DNA of 64,000 nt from Gleimia hominis (GTDB lineage Bacteria; Actinomycetota; Actinomycetes; Actinomycetales; Actinomycetaceae). The translations under genes and the position numbers were made by a program. The stretch lies in assembly GCF_032085515.1 (NCBI RefSeq), contig NZ_JASXSX010000001.1, forward strand, positions 62,001 to 126,000, given 5' to 3'. The notes under the pieces were generated by a model, which was not told the DNA's origin, did no database searches, and saw only the letters and a program-made list of their open reading frames with translations. Below are positions 34,114-43,240 of this stretch, piece by piece (position 1 is the first letter of the stretch; each line of letters begins with the position of its first letter).

Positions 34114-34893
34114 ATGTCCAAGCGTACGGACGCGCAGGAAACGCAGAACAACAACGCTGCGCTCACAATCCGCTTTAGGCACGAAGCCGACAACAACAAG
34201 CATGAATCCGTCACCGACGTCTACGAGATCGACTCTGGTGAGTTTGCCGTGATGGTGGAAACCGACCGGCGTGAACGCGCCGAACAGACAGACCGTCCGG
34301 TCGATGAGATCAAGCCGAGGTATCCGCAGCAGATTCTCGATGAACTGGCTCGGCAGGAAGAGGCCGTCTTCCACGAGGCCTATCGGGGTGATCGTGGCCC
34401 CAGCGCTCGCAAGTGCAGCTGCGGTGCCGGGTGCGGCCCGCGCCGTGGCTGCCGGGTGCCGAAAAACGCGCCGTGGTCGCTCGACTGGTTCATGGAGATC
34501 GACCGTGAACCGGAATTCGTTGTTGACAAGTCCGACGATCCATCTGCGGTTGTCGAGGATATCACCGCGTCGCCCGAAGACCAACTGATCGCCGCTGAAG
34601 ACACCGCTCGGAAGGCCCGCGAATTCCAAGCGCTGCGGGAGGCGATCGCTGGCCTGGAGGGCAAGCACAAACAAGTGATGGAGCTGATGCTCGCCGACGC
34701 GGACATGAAGCAGTCTGACGTTGCCCGCGCCCTGGGCCTGTCGCGAGCCCGAGTCTCACAACTGTTCAAGGAAGCAGCTGCGGTCCTTCGCGCAGCGGTG
34801 GAGGCGACGCGATTTAACACTTCCGATGGTGTCGGCAGTGGGGTGAAGGGAGCAGCCACCCGGGCCACTCCCACCAGTAAGGAAGGCAGGTGA
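34114..34893 (+). CDS. Phage sigma-70-like factor with cysteine cluster
   Basis: A 259-residue protein with a C-terminal region-4 type helix-turn-helix (MKQSDVARALGLSRARVSQL, about 198-217). Midway there is a Cys cluster (KCSCGAGCGPRRGC; C101, C103, C107, C113) that may bind zinc. No region 2 is seen, so it may act as a transcription regulator rather than a full sigma factor. Such proteins open the replication module in many related Gram-positive phages. A GTG-start gene overlaps its stop. Confidence 0.7.
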   Translation: MSKRTDAQETQNNNAALTIRFRHEADNNKHESVTDVYEIDSGEFAVMVETDRRERAEQTDRPVDEIKPRYPQQILDELARQEEAVFHEAYRGDRGPSARKCSCGAGCGPRRGCRVPKNAPWSLDWFMEIDREPEFVVDKSDDPSAVVEDITASPEDQLIAAEDTARKAREFQALREAIAGLEGKHKQVMELMLADADMKQSDVARALGLSRARVSQLFKEAAAVLRAAVEATRFNTSDGVGSGVKGAATRATPTSKEGR

Positions 34894-35144
34894 AGGAGAT
34901 GACCCAGCATCGGCTCAAGCTCCATATCGCCAAGCACATCCCCGATGATCCGGGGATCGTCGGCACCCGCACAGTCACCCTGCGCGAACGCATCATGCGC
35001 AAGCTCCTGGGCCGCAAGCAGCGCGTCACCATCGTCGTGCCCGGCAACTCGGTCAAACAGATCGACATCGCCGAAACCGACGACGATCTGATGGCGCTGG
35101 CCGACGCGGTCGGCGTCACCCACAAAGGCGGTGATGCGGCGTGA
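34890..35144 (+). CDS. Small phage protein, unknown function
   Basis: An 84-residue protein, basic in the middle (LRERIMRKLLGRKQRV) and acidic near the end. The GTG at 34890 overlaps the previous stop by four bases and has GGAAGG just upstream; an ATG three codons later is possible. It also overlaps the next gene by four bases, so it is part of a tightly coupled run. No family was recognised. Confidence 0.6.
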   Translation: MKEMTQHRLKLHIAKHIPDDPGIVGTRTVTLRERIMRKLLGRKQRVTIVVPGNSVKQIDIAETDDDLMALADAVGVTHKGGDAA

Positions 35145-35548
35145 ATGTCACCGACGCGAACAAGCACATCGCGGCACTCAACCGGATCGCCGAAGGCGTG
35201 ACCATGCTCGCGGCCGCGATCGAGGAGACCGCGTGGGGCTCATTTGAGGATCATGCCGGGATGCCTGGTGCGCGTCCGATCGCCGCCGCCGGGCTCGCCC
35301 AACCCGACCTTGAGCAAGCAGCCGCCGAGCACGAGGCCACCCACCAGCAGGCACCCGAACCGGCACCTGAGCCGGAGCCGGTGTCGCTGGCGCAGGTGCG
35401 TGGGGTGCTCGCCGAGCTCTCCAGCCAAGGCTTGACCGAGCAGATACGTGAGCTGATCGTCACCACCGGCGCAGACAAGTTGTCGGTGGTCGACCCGGCC
35501 AAATACTCGTGGCTGCTCGCCAAGGCGAAGGAGCTATCCGATGCCTGA
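35141..35548 (+). CDS. Phage replication-module protein, unknown function
   Basis: A 135-residue protein with a helical N terminus, a Pro/Glu-rich linker (APEPAPEPEP, about 71-80) and a C-terminal segment (VSLAQVRGVLAELSSQGLTE) ending ADKLSVVDPAKYSWLLAKAK. I recall this C-terminal pattern (VRxxLAxxSxxG...GAxKLxxxDPxxYxxLL) from small proteins upstream of the DUF2800 gene in many Gram-positive phages. It overlaps the next gene by eight bases. Function is unknown. Confidence 0.65.
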   Translation: MNVTDANKHIAALNRIAEGVTMLAAAIEETAWGSFEDHAGMPGARPIAAAGLAQPDLEQAAAEHEATHQQAPEPAPEPEPVSLAQVRGVLAELSSQGLTEQIRELIVTTGADKLSVVDPAKYSWLLAKAKELSDA

Positions 35549-36677
35549 CCAGCACTCGCTGCTCTCGGCGTCGGGTGCGCACCGTTGGCTGAACTGCCCA
35601 CCCAGCGCAGTCCTGGAGTCACGCGAGCCGAATGCCTCGTCGGCGGCTGCCGAACAGGGCACCGCAGCACACGCCCTCGCAGAGTGGAAACTGCGGCGCG
35701 CCCTCCACCAGGCACCAGCCTTCAAACCGGAATCCGACTGGATCGATACCGAGATGGAACACCTGACCGACGACTACGTCGCCTTTGTCCAGGAACACAT
35801 CTCGATCGCGCGGGAAACCTGTGGTGATCCGCAGGTGCTGATCGAGCAGCGTCTCGACTTCTCCCACATCGTGCCGGGCGGGTTCGGGACCGGCGACGCC
35901 GTTATCATCGCTGAACCCACACTCCAGATCATTGATCTGAAGTACGGGCAAGGTGTGTTGGTTGAAGCCGAGCAGAACCCGCAACTCATGCTTTACGCCC
36001 TCGGAGCGCTCCATGCGTTCGGGAGCCTGTACGACATCGAGCGCGTAGCGGTGACGATCTACCAACCACGCCGATCCAACGTCAACACCTGGAGCATCAC
36101 CGTCGCAGAACTTGAAGCCTGGGCTGAGGCCGAGATGAAACCGAAAGCCGAGCTCGCAGCCGTAGGTGAGGGTGAGTTCTGTCCCGGATCGTGGTGCCAG
36201 TTCTGTCGTATCGCGCCAACGTGTCGAGCACGAGCTGAAGCTAATCTGACGCTGGCCAAGTTGGAGTTCGCGCCACCGGCCGAACTGAGTGATGCGGAGA
36301 TCGCTGACGTGCTTGCCCGGATTCCGCAGCTCAAAACATGGGCGTCGGATGTCGAAGCCTACGCACTCTCAAAAGCCGTCAACCAAGGCGTCACGTTTGA
36401 GGGCTTCAAGCTCGTCGCAGGCAGGTCGGTACGCAAATACACCTCCGAGAAAGACGTCGCTGCGGCTGCTGAGGCGGCTGGCTACAAGGACATCTATGAC
36501 CGCAAGATCATCACCCTCACAGCCATGGAAAAGCTCATGGGCAAACCCGCCTTCAACGAGATCCTCGGTGATCTCGTGACCAAACCTGCAGGCAAACCCA
36601 CCCTGGTTCCTGCATCCGATAAACGGCCACCGCTCGACCTAGTGAGTGCGGCCACCGATTTTCAACCAAACAAGTAA
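35541..36677 (+). CDS. DUF2800 protein, Cas4/RecB-like PD-(D/E)xK nuclease
   Basis: A 378-residue protein starting with SASGAHRWLNCPPSA (Cys19) and carrying a nuclease core: GTGDAVII with Asp119 and IIDLKYG with Asp132 and Lys134. Later Cys residues C214, C219, C222 and C228 (in FCPGSWCQFCRIAPTC) plus Cys19 suggest an iron-sulfur cluster as in Cas4 and AddB. With the ssDNA-binding protein next door it probably forms the phage recombination pair (exonuclease plus annealing or binding protein). Confidence 0.85.
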   Translation: MPDQHSLLSASGAHRWLNCPPSAVLESREPNASSAAAEQGTAAHALAEWKLRRALHQAPAFKPESDWIDTEMEHLTDDYVAFVQEHISIARETCGDPQVLIEQRLDFSHIVPGGFGTGDAVIIAEPTLQIIDLKYGQGVLVEAEQNPQLMLYALGALHAFGSLYDIERVAVTIYQPRRSNVNTWSITVAELEAWAEAEMKPKAELAAVGEGEFCPGSWCQFCRIAPTCRARAEANLTLAKLEFAPPAELSDAEIADVLARIPQLKTWASDVEAYALSKAVNQGVTFEGFKLVAGRSVRKYTSEKDVAAAAEAAGYKDIYDRKIITLTAMEKLMGKPAFNEILGDLVTKPAGKPTLVPASDKRPPLDLVSAATDFQPNK

Positions 36678-36699
36678 CAAGTAGAAAGCAGAAAAGATT

Positions 36700-37251
36700 A
36701 TGACAACGACTAACACAACTCGTATTGTGACCGGCGAAGTTCGCCTATCCTACGCACACGTCTGGGAGCCGAACTCCATCCAAGGCGGCAAACCCAAATA
36801 CTCCGTCTCCCTGATTATCCCCAAATCCGACACCGCCACCATCGCAGCCATTGAGAAGGCCGTGGATGCCGCCATCGAGGCCGGGATTGGGAAGTTTGGT
36901 GGGAAGCGTCCCAATAAGGCCGCCTTGAAGCTTCCGTTGCGTGATGGGGATATTGAGCGTGACGACGAAGCCTACAAGGGCGCCTACTTCCTCAACGCTA
37001 ACTCGCTGACCGCTCCACAGATTGTTGATATGAACGTCGCCCCGATCCTGGACCGCGCCGAAGTGTACTCGGGCTGCTACGCACGAGTATCCCTGTCCTT
37101 CTATGCGTTCAACACAAACGGCAACCGTGGCATCGCTTGCGCACTGGGCAATATCCAAAAGACCCGTGACGGTGAGAGCCTTGGCGGCGGGCGTGTCTCG
37201 GCCGAGACCGACTTCGGTGCCTTCGCCGCTGATGAAGACTTCCTGAACTAA
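36700..37251 (+). CDS. DUF2815 single-stranded DNA-binding protein
   Basis: A 183-residue protein of the DUF2815 group, which resembles phage ssDNA-binding proteins of the T7 gp2.5 type: an OB-like core (RLSYAHVWEPNSIQGGKPKY, KYSVSLIIPK), a conserved YKGAYFLNANS region and an acidic C-terminal tail (DFGAFAADEDFLN) typical for recruiting partner proteins. It follows the DUF2800 nuclease gene by 22 bases. Confidence 0.85.
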   Translation: MTTTNTTRIVTGEVRLSYAHVWEPNSIQGGKPKYSVSLIIPKSDTATIAAIEKAVDAAIEAGIGKFGGKRPNKAALKLPLRDGDIERDDEAYKGAYFLNANSLTAPQIVDMNVAPILDRAEVYSGCYARVSLSFYAFNTNGNRGIACALGNIQKTRDGESLGGGRVSAETDFGAFAADEDFLN

Positions 37252-37263
37252 CCAACTCCAATC

Positions 37264-37304
37264 GTGGAGGGAACCAGCGTTCATTGTTGGTTCCCTCCAC
37301 TTTT
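37264..37304 (+). terminator. Terminator between the ssDNA-binding protein and polymerase genes
   Basis: GTGGAGGGAACCA at 37264-37276 pairs perfectly with TGGTTCCCTCCAC at 37288-37300 around an 11-base loop, followed by four T. It lies 12 bases after the stop. Readthrough or antitermination would then decide polymerase expression. Confidence 0.8.
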
Positions 37305-37329
37305 CCTCTGATGTGAAAGGAACTCCGTC

Positions 37330-39297
37330 ATGCGAACACTCTTCTGCGATATTGAATCTTTCAGCCCCGTCCAACTCGCTAAGACGGGCGTTTACCCGTA
37401 TTGCGAGCACCCAGACTTCGACCTGCTCTTGTTCGGTTATTCGATTGATGGCGGCCCGGTAGAGGTGGTGGATCTTGCCAGCGGCGAGACCCTGCCCGAC
37501 GAGGTGCTGGCGGCACTGGTGGATCCGGATGTGGTCAAATGGGCGCATAACGCCGCCTTCGAACGAGTCTGCCTGTCCGCCTGGCTCCGTCTTTACCATC
37601 CCGAGCTTCTCGGTGATGGGTTTCTTGACCCAAGACAGTGGCGGTGCACCATGACCTGGTCGGCCTACCTCGGCCTGCCGATGAGCCTCGACGCAGTAGC
37701 CACAGTTTTGAAGCTTGACGTCCAAAAAGACACAGTAGGTAAGAAGCTGATCAAGCAGTTCTGCACACCCGCCACACCCTCAGTCTTGAATGGCGGCAAC
37801 CGCAGGAATCCACCATCAGCTGACCCGACCGGGTGGGCAAGGTTTATCGACTACAACCGGCGCGACGTCGAAGTCGAACAAGCCATCCACGACAGACTGG
37901 CGTCTTTTCCGATGCCGGAGTCCGAATGGGACACCTACGCCCTCGACCAACGCATTAATGATGTCGGGATTCTTCTTGACCATACCCTTGTCGATAATGC
38001 CGTTGCCGTGGACGAGCACCACCGCAACGCGTCGCTTGCGCGAGCGCAGAAACTCACGGGGTTGGAGAATCCAAATTCGCCGATCCAGCTCAAACAATGG
38101 CTCCACAACCACGGCTGCGAACTCGAATCACTAGCGAAAGCCGACGTCGACACTGCACTAAGTGCTGCTACTGGCGCGGTGAAAGAAGTCCTCGAACTGC
38201 GCGGCGATCTAGCGAAATCCAGCGTAAAGAAATACCAGGCCATGCAAAACGTTACAGGCAGCGACGGCCGTGCACGCGGTCTTATCCAGTTCTACGGAGC
38301 AGGACGTACCGGACGCTTCGCCGGACGCCTCGTCCAAGTCCAAAACCTCCCCAGGAACTATCTACCTGACCTCGACCAAGCACGAACACTCGTCAGAACA
38401 GGCAACCTCGACGCACTTGAGTTGCTCTACAACTCCGTGCCCGACACACTTTCACAGTTGATCCGCACCGCCTTCATCCCTAGTACCGGCAATCGGTTTA
38501 TTGTCGCGGACTTTTCTGCAATCGAAGCGCGCGTCATCGCCTGGCTCGCAGGAGAAACAACCATCCTCCAGGCCTTCCGCGCGGGAAAAGACCTCTACTG
38601 CGAAACTGCGAGCCGCATGTTCGGCGTCCCAGTCGAAAAACACGGTATTAATGGCGAGCTTCGCCAAAAAGGGAAGATCGCGGTGCTCGCCTGTGGCTAT
38701 GGCGGATCGATCGGTGCGCTCAAAGCTATGGGAGCACTCACCATGGGACTCGCTGAGCACGAGCTCAAACCTATCGTCGACGCCTGGCGGCAAGCTAACC
38801 CACACATCGCCCAGCTCTGGGCAGACGTCGAAGAAGCCGCGATCGCTGCAATCACGTCGCGCCAGCCGATCCGGCTGCGGAACCTACGCTTTACCGTGGA
38901 GTCCGGGATTCTCTTCATCGAACTCCCCTCCGGAAGACGACTTGCGTATGTGCAGCCGCGTTTGGGTGAGAACCAGTGGGGTGGAACGTCTATCACCTAC
39001 ACCGGAACCACCACAGCGCGCCGCTGGGGACAGCTCGAAACCTACGGCGGCAAACTTGTCGAGAATATCGTGCAGGCGATCGCCCGTGATCTGCTCGTCA
39101 CCGGCATGCACGCAGTCGCCGAGGCAGGGCACCAGATTGTGATGCATGTTCACGACGAGATCGTTATCGACGAACCCACAGATTCGGGCTTCACCGTTGC
39201 TGACGCGTGCGAGCTCATGACGACACCGCCCGACTGGGCAGCAGGGCTCCCACTCGACGCCGACGGCTACGAATGCGATTACTACCGCAAGGACTAA
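37330..39297 (+). CDS. Phage DNA polymerase, family A with 3'-5' exonuclease domain
   Basis: The 655-residue polymerase starts with exonuclease motif CDIESF (Asp7, Glu9), has the exonuclease II region (WAHNAAFERVCL) and a palm with motif A (VADFSAIEARV, Asp394) and motif C (HVHDEIVID, Asp609). It should replicate the phage genome together with the primase-helicase downstream. A damaged C-terminal copy lies at 20931-21594. AAAGGA precedes the ATG. Confidence 0.93.
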   Translation: MRTLFCDIESFSPVQLAKTGVYPYCEHPDFDLLLFGYSIDGGPVEVVDLASGETLPDEVLAALVDPDVVKWAHNAAFERVCLSAWLRLYHPELLGDGFLDPRQWRCTMTWSAYLGLPMSLDAVATVLKLDVQKDTVGKKLIKQFCTPATPSVLNGGNRRNPPSADPTGWARFIDYNRRDVEVEQAIHDRLASFPMPESEWDTYALDQRINDVGILLDHTLVDNAVAVDEHHRNASLARAQKLTGLENPNSPIQLKQWLHNHGCELESLAKADVDTALSAATGAVKEVLELRGDLAKSSVKKYQAMQNVTGSDGRARGLIQFYGAGRTGRFAGRLVQVQNLPRNYLPDLDQARTLVRTGNLDALELLYNSVPDTLSQLIRTAFIPSTGNRFIVADFSAIEARVIAWLAGETTILQAFRAGKDLYCETASRMFGVPVEKHGINGELRQKGKIAVLACGYGGSIGALKAMGALTMGLAEHELKPIVDAWRQANPHIAQLWADVEEAAIAAITSRQPIRLRNLRFTVESGILFIELPSGRRLAYVQPRLGENQWGGTSITYTGTTTARRWGQLETYGGKLVENIVQAIARDLLVTGMHAVAEAGHQIVMHVHDEIVIDEPTDSGFTVADACELMTTPPDWAAGLPLDADGYECDYYRKD

Positions 39298-39300
39298 CTC

Positions 39301-39483
39301 CTACTCGTCGCCGAGCAGCAGCTTCGGGTCGGTTTCCATGAACTCTCGAAGATACGCGGCGATCTGCTGATTCGCAGCAGAGGGCGCTGGATCGTTGTCA
39401 AGATCGTGTAAGTATTCCAAGAACGCAAAGAGACGCATGCGCATTGCCATCGCCCACACCGTTGCTTTATCGATTTCACTCAT
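39301..39483 (-). CDS. Small minus-strand protein in the early region
   Basis: A 60-residue frame (MSEIDKATVWAMAMRMRLFA ... DPKLLLGDE) with normal composition and helical character, convergent with the polymerase gene and ending four bases past it. GGATGG upstream of the ATG is a weak ribosome binding site; an ATG three codons further up is possible. No family was recognised. It may be a small antisense regulator or cargo gene. Confidence 0.4.
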   Translation of the reverse strand: MSEIDKATVWAMAMRMRLFAFLEYLHDLDNDPAPSAANQQIAAYLREFMETDPKLLLGDE

Positions 39484-39589
39484 ACCATCCATGCTCGCTC
39501 GCGCAGCATTGTTTGTCTGCGGGGTATATCCTGCATGGATTTAACACTTTTAGGTTCGTCGGCAGTGGGGTGAGGCCCTTAACTCCTTG

Positions 39590-39611
39590 TGCCGCCCGGC
39601 ACGAGTTTTTC
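39590..39611 (+). terminator. Hairpin with T-run before the antirepressor gene
   Basis: GTGCC and GGCAC (39590-39603) form a short GC stem followed by GAGTTTTT. It sits 30 bases before the antirepressor start, in a 343-bp gap that otherwise holds a minus-strand frame and a short repeat shared with the sigma-like gene end. It looks like an attenuator. Confidence 0.5.
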
Positions 39612-39640
39612 TCGACGGGGTCTCGGGAAGGAACCCCGCC

Positions 39641-40414
39641 ATGGGAAACCAGATTCAAACATTCACCAACGACGTGTTCGGCACCATCCGCACCATCACC
39701 AATGATGGCCAGACGCTGTTTTGTGGGAAGGACGTCGCCACTGCGCTCGGCTACGTTAACGCCAGCAAGGCAGTACGCGATCATGCTCGCGCCGATGGGG
39801 GTCTAAAACGTTACCCCATCGTCGATGCCATGGGACGCGAACAAGAAGCCACCTTCATTACCGAAGGTGACCTCTACCGCCTCATCATCTCTTCAAAGCT
39901 CCCGGCAGCACAGAAGTTCGAAGCCTGGGTGTTCGATGAAGTGCTACCGACGATTCGCCGCCACGGCATGTACGCCTACGACGAACTACTCGCTGACGAT
40001 GAATTCCTGGAGCATGCCATCGCCACTCTGCGGGCCGAACGGGCCAAACGCCTGGCAGCAGAGCAAGCCCTGCTCGAAGCGGAACCGAAAGTCTCGTACT
40101 ACGACGTTGTGTTGCAGTCCGATTCGCTGTTGACGACGACCGCGATTGCGAAGGACTACGGACTCTCCGCGAAGAAGCTCAACCGGATCCTGCGAGATGC
40201 TCACGTGCAGTTCCATCAGTCGGGCCGGTGGTTCCTGTACGCGAAGTACGCCGAGCAGGGATACACCCAGTCCAAGACCCACGAATACGGCGAAGGCCAG
40301 ACCCGCACCCACATGTACTGGACCCAGAAGGGACGTCTGTTCATCTACGACCTGCTCAAGAACCAGCTCGGCATCCTCCCGGTGATTGAGCGTGAAAGTC
40401 AGGTGCAAGCATGA
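39641..40414 (+). CDS. Phage antirepressor (BRO-N plus KilA C-terminal domain)
   Basis: A 257-residue protein with an N-terminal BRO domain (FTNDVFGTIRTI, FCGKDVATALGY, about 5-105) and a C-terminal KilAC domain (LTTTAIAKDYGLSAKKLNRI, then GRWFLYAKYAEQGYT) that binds DNA. Such proteins counter repressors during induction. GGAAGG lies 12 bases upstream of the ATG at 39641. It overlaps the next gene by four bases. Confidence 0.9.
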   Translation: MGNQIQTFTNDVFGTIRTITNDGQTLFCGKDVATALGYVNASKAVRDHARADGGLKRYPIVDAMGREQEATFITEGDLYRLIISSKLPAAQKFEAWVFDEVLPTIRRHGMYAYDELLADDEFLEHAIATLRAERAKRLAAEQALLEAEPKVSYYDVVLQSDSLLTTTAIAKDYGLSAKKLNRILRDAHVQFHQSGRWFLYAKYAEQGYTQSKTHEYGEGQTRTHMYWTQKGRLFIYDLLKNQLGILPVIERESQVQA

Positions 40415-40848
40415 CCGTCGCGACTCTTGATATTGGTTTTTCGAAGAAGAACACCGAAGGCTATCTGGACCTGACGAGCTACCACGCTTTGAAGAAGCTC
40501 CAGCGTGAACAGTTCGGCTACCGACCCTTGGTTTATATCTGCTCGCCCTACTCAGGTGACACCGAGGCGAACGTTGAGCTCGCCCGTCAATTCTGTGGGT
40601 TTGCAGTAAGCGCGGGCAAGATCCCGTTCGCTCCGCATCTGCACTATCCCCAGTTCATGGATGATGCAGACCCTGATCAGCGTGAGTTGGCGATGTTTTT
40701 CAACAGGGTGTTGCTCGCCAAGTGCGAAGCGCTGTGGGCATATGTCGGACGCGTGAGCCCTGGTATGCGCTTAGAGATCGGGTGGGCGCGCGACCTCGAG
40801 TTGCCGATTAAGTATTTCGATTCTGATTTCAAGGAGGTCACGCCATGA
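40411..40848 (+). CDS. DUF4406 protein, nucleoside 2-deoxyribosyltransferase-like
   Basis: A 145-residue Rossmann-like protein. The core VYICSPYSGDTEANVELA and PHLHYPQFMDD, with GMRLEIGWARDL, matches the DUF4406 group related to nucleoside deoxyribosyltransferases. A role in phage nucleotide metabolism is possible but not shown. It is coupled by overlaps to the antirepressor and primase genes. Confidence 0.8.
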   Translation: MTVATLDIGFSKKNTEGYLDLTSYHALKKLQREQFGYRPLVYICSPYSGDTEANVELARQFCGFAVSAGKIPFAPHLHYPQFMDDADPDQRELAMFFNRVLLAKCEALWAYVGRVSPGMRLEIGWARDLELPIKYFDSDFKEVTP

Positions 40849-43106
40849 CCACGTCCTTCACTCTGTTTGCTGCCACGGTTACCGGCGTGCAGAACAATAA
40901 CCACTACCCGCATCGACACGAGGTCACTGATGCGGCTTCGCTGACAGCGGTTGCTGGCTTTGATCACGTGGCAGCCACCTACATGAATGACCGCCGCTCA
41001 ACTGCAGCGTTCATGTCTTCGGATTGCGTGGTGATGGATATCGATAACGACCACACCGAAACCCACACCGAGTGGATCACGCATGAGAAGCTCGGCGAGT
41101 TGATGTCTGGTGTGGAGTTCATGACCGCCACCTCCCGCAACCACATGAAGCCGAAGGGTGTGCTCTCCGCCCGGCCACGTTTCCACGTCTACTTCCCAAT
41201 CCACACGATCACGAACGCGGACGAATATGCGGGATTCAAGCATCGCCTGGCATCACGGTTTGGTTTCTTCGACCGCAACGCTCTGGACGCAGGCAGGTTC
41301 ATCTACGGCACCACCAACCCACAGATCACTGTGCATGAGGGCGACCAGTTGCTCGATGCGTGGCTCGATAACGCTGATGAGCAGGACGTGTTCGCCGCCT
41401 TCGATCAAAGCACTCTCGTGATTGGTGAAGGCTCGCGCAACGCTACGTTGTCGCGCTTCGCTGGCAGGGTCCTCATCCGCTACGGCGATACCGACCAAGC
41501 ACGAGACCTCTTCGACCGCAAAGCCAACCTCTGCGAACCACCACTCAGCGAGGGCGAACTGCAGACGATCTGGAACTCGGCATGCAGGTTCGCTTCGAAG
41601 GTCGCCTCCGACCCGAGCTATCTGCCGCCAGAGGCTTATGAGGCGTTGGCGGGTTTGCGCCCGGATGATTTTTCCGATGTCGGTCAGGCAGACACATTGG
41701 CTGGCGAGTATGCGAACAAGATCCGCTACTCACTGGCTACCAAGTGGCTCGTCTACGACCACGGCGTGTGGGACGAGAACGACTTATCCGCACAAGGCGT
41801 CGTTCAAGAGCTAACTTCCCGCCAGCTCGAGGAAGCAGACCGTCTGATCGCGTCCACGTGGGAGACCATGACGGCAACCGGCGCAGATCTCGTGATGGCC
41901 TCCGCATCGTCGAAAGCACGCGGCATCGCCAAGCTCACGCCTGTGCAGGCGTCCGCGTTCCGGGCGTGGGATGAGGCAAAAAACTACCACAAGTTTGTTC
42001 TCTCCAGGCGTTTATCACGCAACATCACGGCCACGTTGAAAGAAGCCGGGCCAATCTTGCAGGTACGTATCCGCGACCTCGACGTCGACCCCTACCAGCT
42101 CAACACCCCGGCAGGTACCTGGGATCTACGCGACGGCACAAGCCACGGGCACAATCCAGCCGATCTGCTGACCAAGCAGACCGCTGTCAGCCCCAGCGAT
42201 GAGGGCGCACAGATCTGGGCCGACGCCCTGGACGTGTTCTTCCAAACAGATGCCGAGTTGATTGGTTACGTGCAGCGCATTGTCGGCCTGGCAGCTATCG
42301 GGCAAGTCTTCGTCGAAGCCCTCGTCATCGCCTACGGGGACGGCCGCAACGGCAAATCCACCTTCTGGAACACTATCGCCCGAGTGTTGGGGACGTATTC
42401 GGGCACGATCTCAGCCGACGCGCTCACTGTCGGGGTGCGCCGCAACGTCAAACCCGAACTCGCCGAAGCCAGAGGCAAACGGCTCTTGATCGCGGCTGAA
42501 ACCGAGGAAGGCATGCGCCTATCAACCTCGAACGTCAAACAGCTTGCCTCGACCGATCAGATCTCGGCAGAGAAAAAGTTCAAGGACCCCTTCGCCTTCA
42601 CACCCTCCCACACGCTCGTGCTCTACACGAACCATTTACCGCGTGTGGGAGCCATGGACGCAGGCATCTGGCGGCGTCTAATCGTCATCCCGTTCAACGC
42701 CACCATCGAAGGCGATACGGACGTGAAGAACTACGCCGACCACCTCTACGAATACGCTGGCGGGGCGATCCTTTCCTGGATCATGGAGGGAGCGCGCCTC
42801 ATTCACACCGAGGGCTACAAGCTCAAAGCCCCACTTCAGGTCGTTCAAGCCTCACAGGCCTATAAGGAAGACAACGACTGGTTCTCCCAGTTCCTTGAAG
42901 ACTCATGCGACGTCGAGAACGGCTTATCAGAGCGTGCCGGTGACCTCTACCAGACGTATCGAGCGTGGGCGCAAAACACCTCAGGATGGGCGCGCCCGAT
43001 GGTCGACTTCAACGCTGCGGTCGAACAAGCCGGATTCGTGCGGAAAAAGACCAAACACGGCATGTACGTCTACGGGCTCGCGATCGCATCCGAGTTCGGC
43101 AACTAA
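40845..43106 (+). CDS. Phage primase-helicase (PrimPol-like N terminus, D5/SF3 helicase)
   Basis: A 753-residue fusion for replication initiation. The N-terminal part has primase-like motifs (VVMDIDNDH and RPRFHVYFP), followed by a D5_N linker and a superfamily 3 helicase with Walker A GDGRNGKST (about 499-507), Walker B LLIAAETEEG and a conserved HTLVLYTNHLPRV sensor. A pair of inverted GTGACGAG repeats lies just after its stop and may be its origin. Confidence 0.9.
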   Translation: MTTSFTLFAATVTGVQNNNHYPHRHEVTDAASLTAVAGFDHVAATYMNDRRSTAAFMSSDCVVMDIDNDHTETHTEWITHEKLGELMSGVEFMTATSRNHMKPKGVLSARPRFHVYFPIHTITNADEYAGFKHRLASRFGFFDRNALDAGRFIYGTTNPQITVHEGDQLLDAWLDNADEQDVFAAFDQSTLVIGEGSRNATLSRFAGRVLIRYGDTDQARDLFDRKANLCEPPLSEGELQTIWNSACRFASKVASDPSYLPPEAYEALAGLRPDDFSDVGQADTLAGEYANKIRYSLATKWLVYDHGVWDENDLSAQGVVQELTSRQLEEADRLIASTWETMTATGADLVMASASSKARGIAKLTPVQASAFRAWDEAKNYHKFVLSRRLSRNITATLKEAGPILQVRIRDLDVDPYQLNTPAGTWDLRDGTSHGHNPADLLTKQTAVSPSDEGAQIWADALDVFFQTDAELIGYVQRIVGLAAIGQVFVEALVIAYGDGRNGKSTFWNTIARVLGTYSGTISADALTVGVRRNVKPELAEARGKRLLIAAETEEGMRLSTSNVKQLASTDQISAEKKFKDPFAFTPSHTLVLYTNHLPRVGAMDAGIWRRLIVIPFNATIEGDTDVKNYADHLYEYAGGAILSWIMEGARLIHTEGYKLKAPLQVVQASQAYKEDNDWFSQFLEDSCDVENGLSERAGDLYQTYRAWAQNTSGWARPMVDFNAAVEQAGFVRKKTKHGMYVYGLAIASEFGN

Positions 43107-43112
43107 CCCCAT

Positions 43113-43215
43113 GGTGACGAGCTGTGACGAGCCATTCCCTACCTTACGCATGTGAAATTACATGGTGTTTTTCTCTATATAAAAGGTTAGGAACGACTCG
43201 TCACATGCCGTCACC
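43113..43215. promoter_or_regulatory. Large inverted repeat with AT-rich core, candidate replication origin
   Basis: GGTGACGAGCTGTGACGAG at 43113-43131 is repeated in inverse orientation at 43197-43215 with 16 of 19 positions matching. Each arm holds two GTGACG units. Between them lies an AT-rich stretch (TTTTTCTCTATATAAAAGG, 43169-43187). It sits directly after the primase-helicase gene, as iterons of an origin often do. A transcription operator is the other reading. Confidence 0.55.
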
Positions 43216-43240
43216 CCTGAATTGAACTCAAGGAGTGACC

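Noticed and set aside
36745..37725. A 326-codon minus-strand open frame across the ssDNA-binding protein and polymerase genes
   Set aside because: It spans two clear plus-strand genes and a terminator between them, and the translation has no natural domain pattern.
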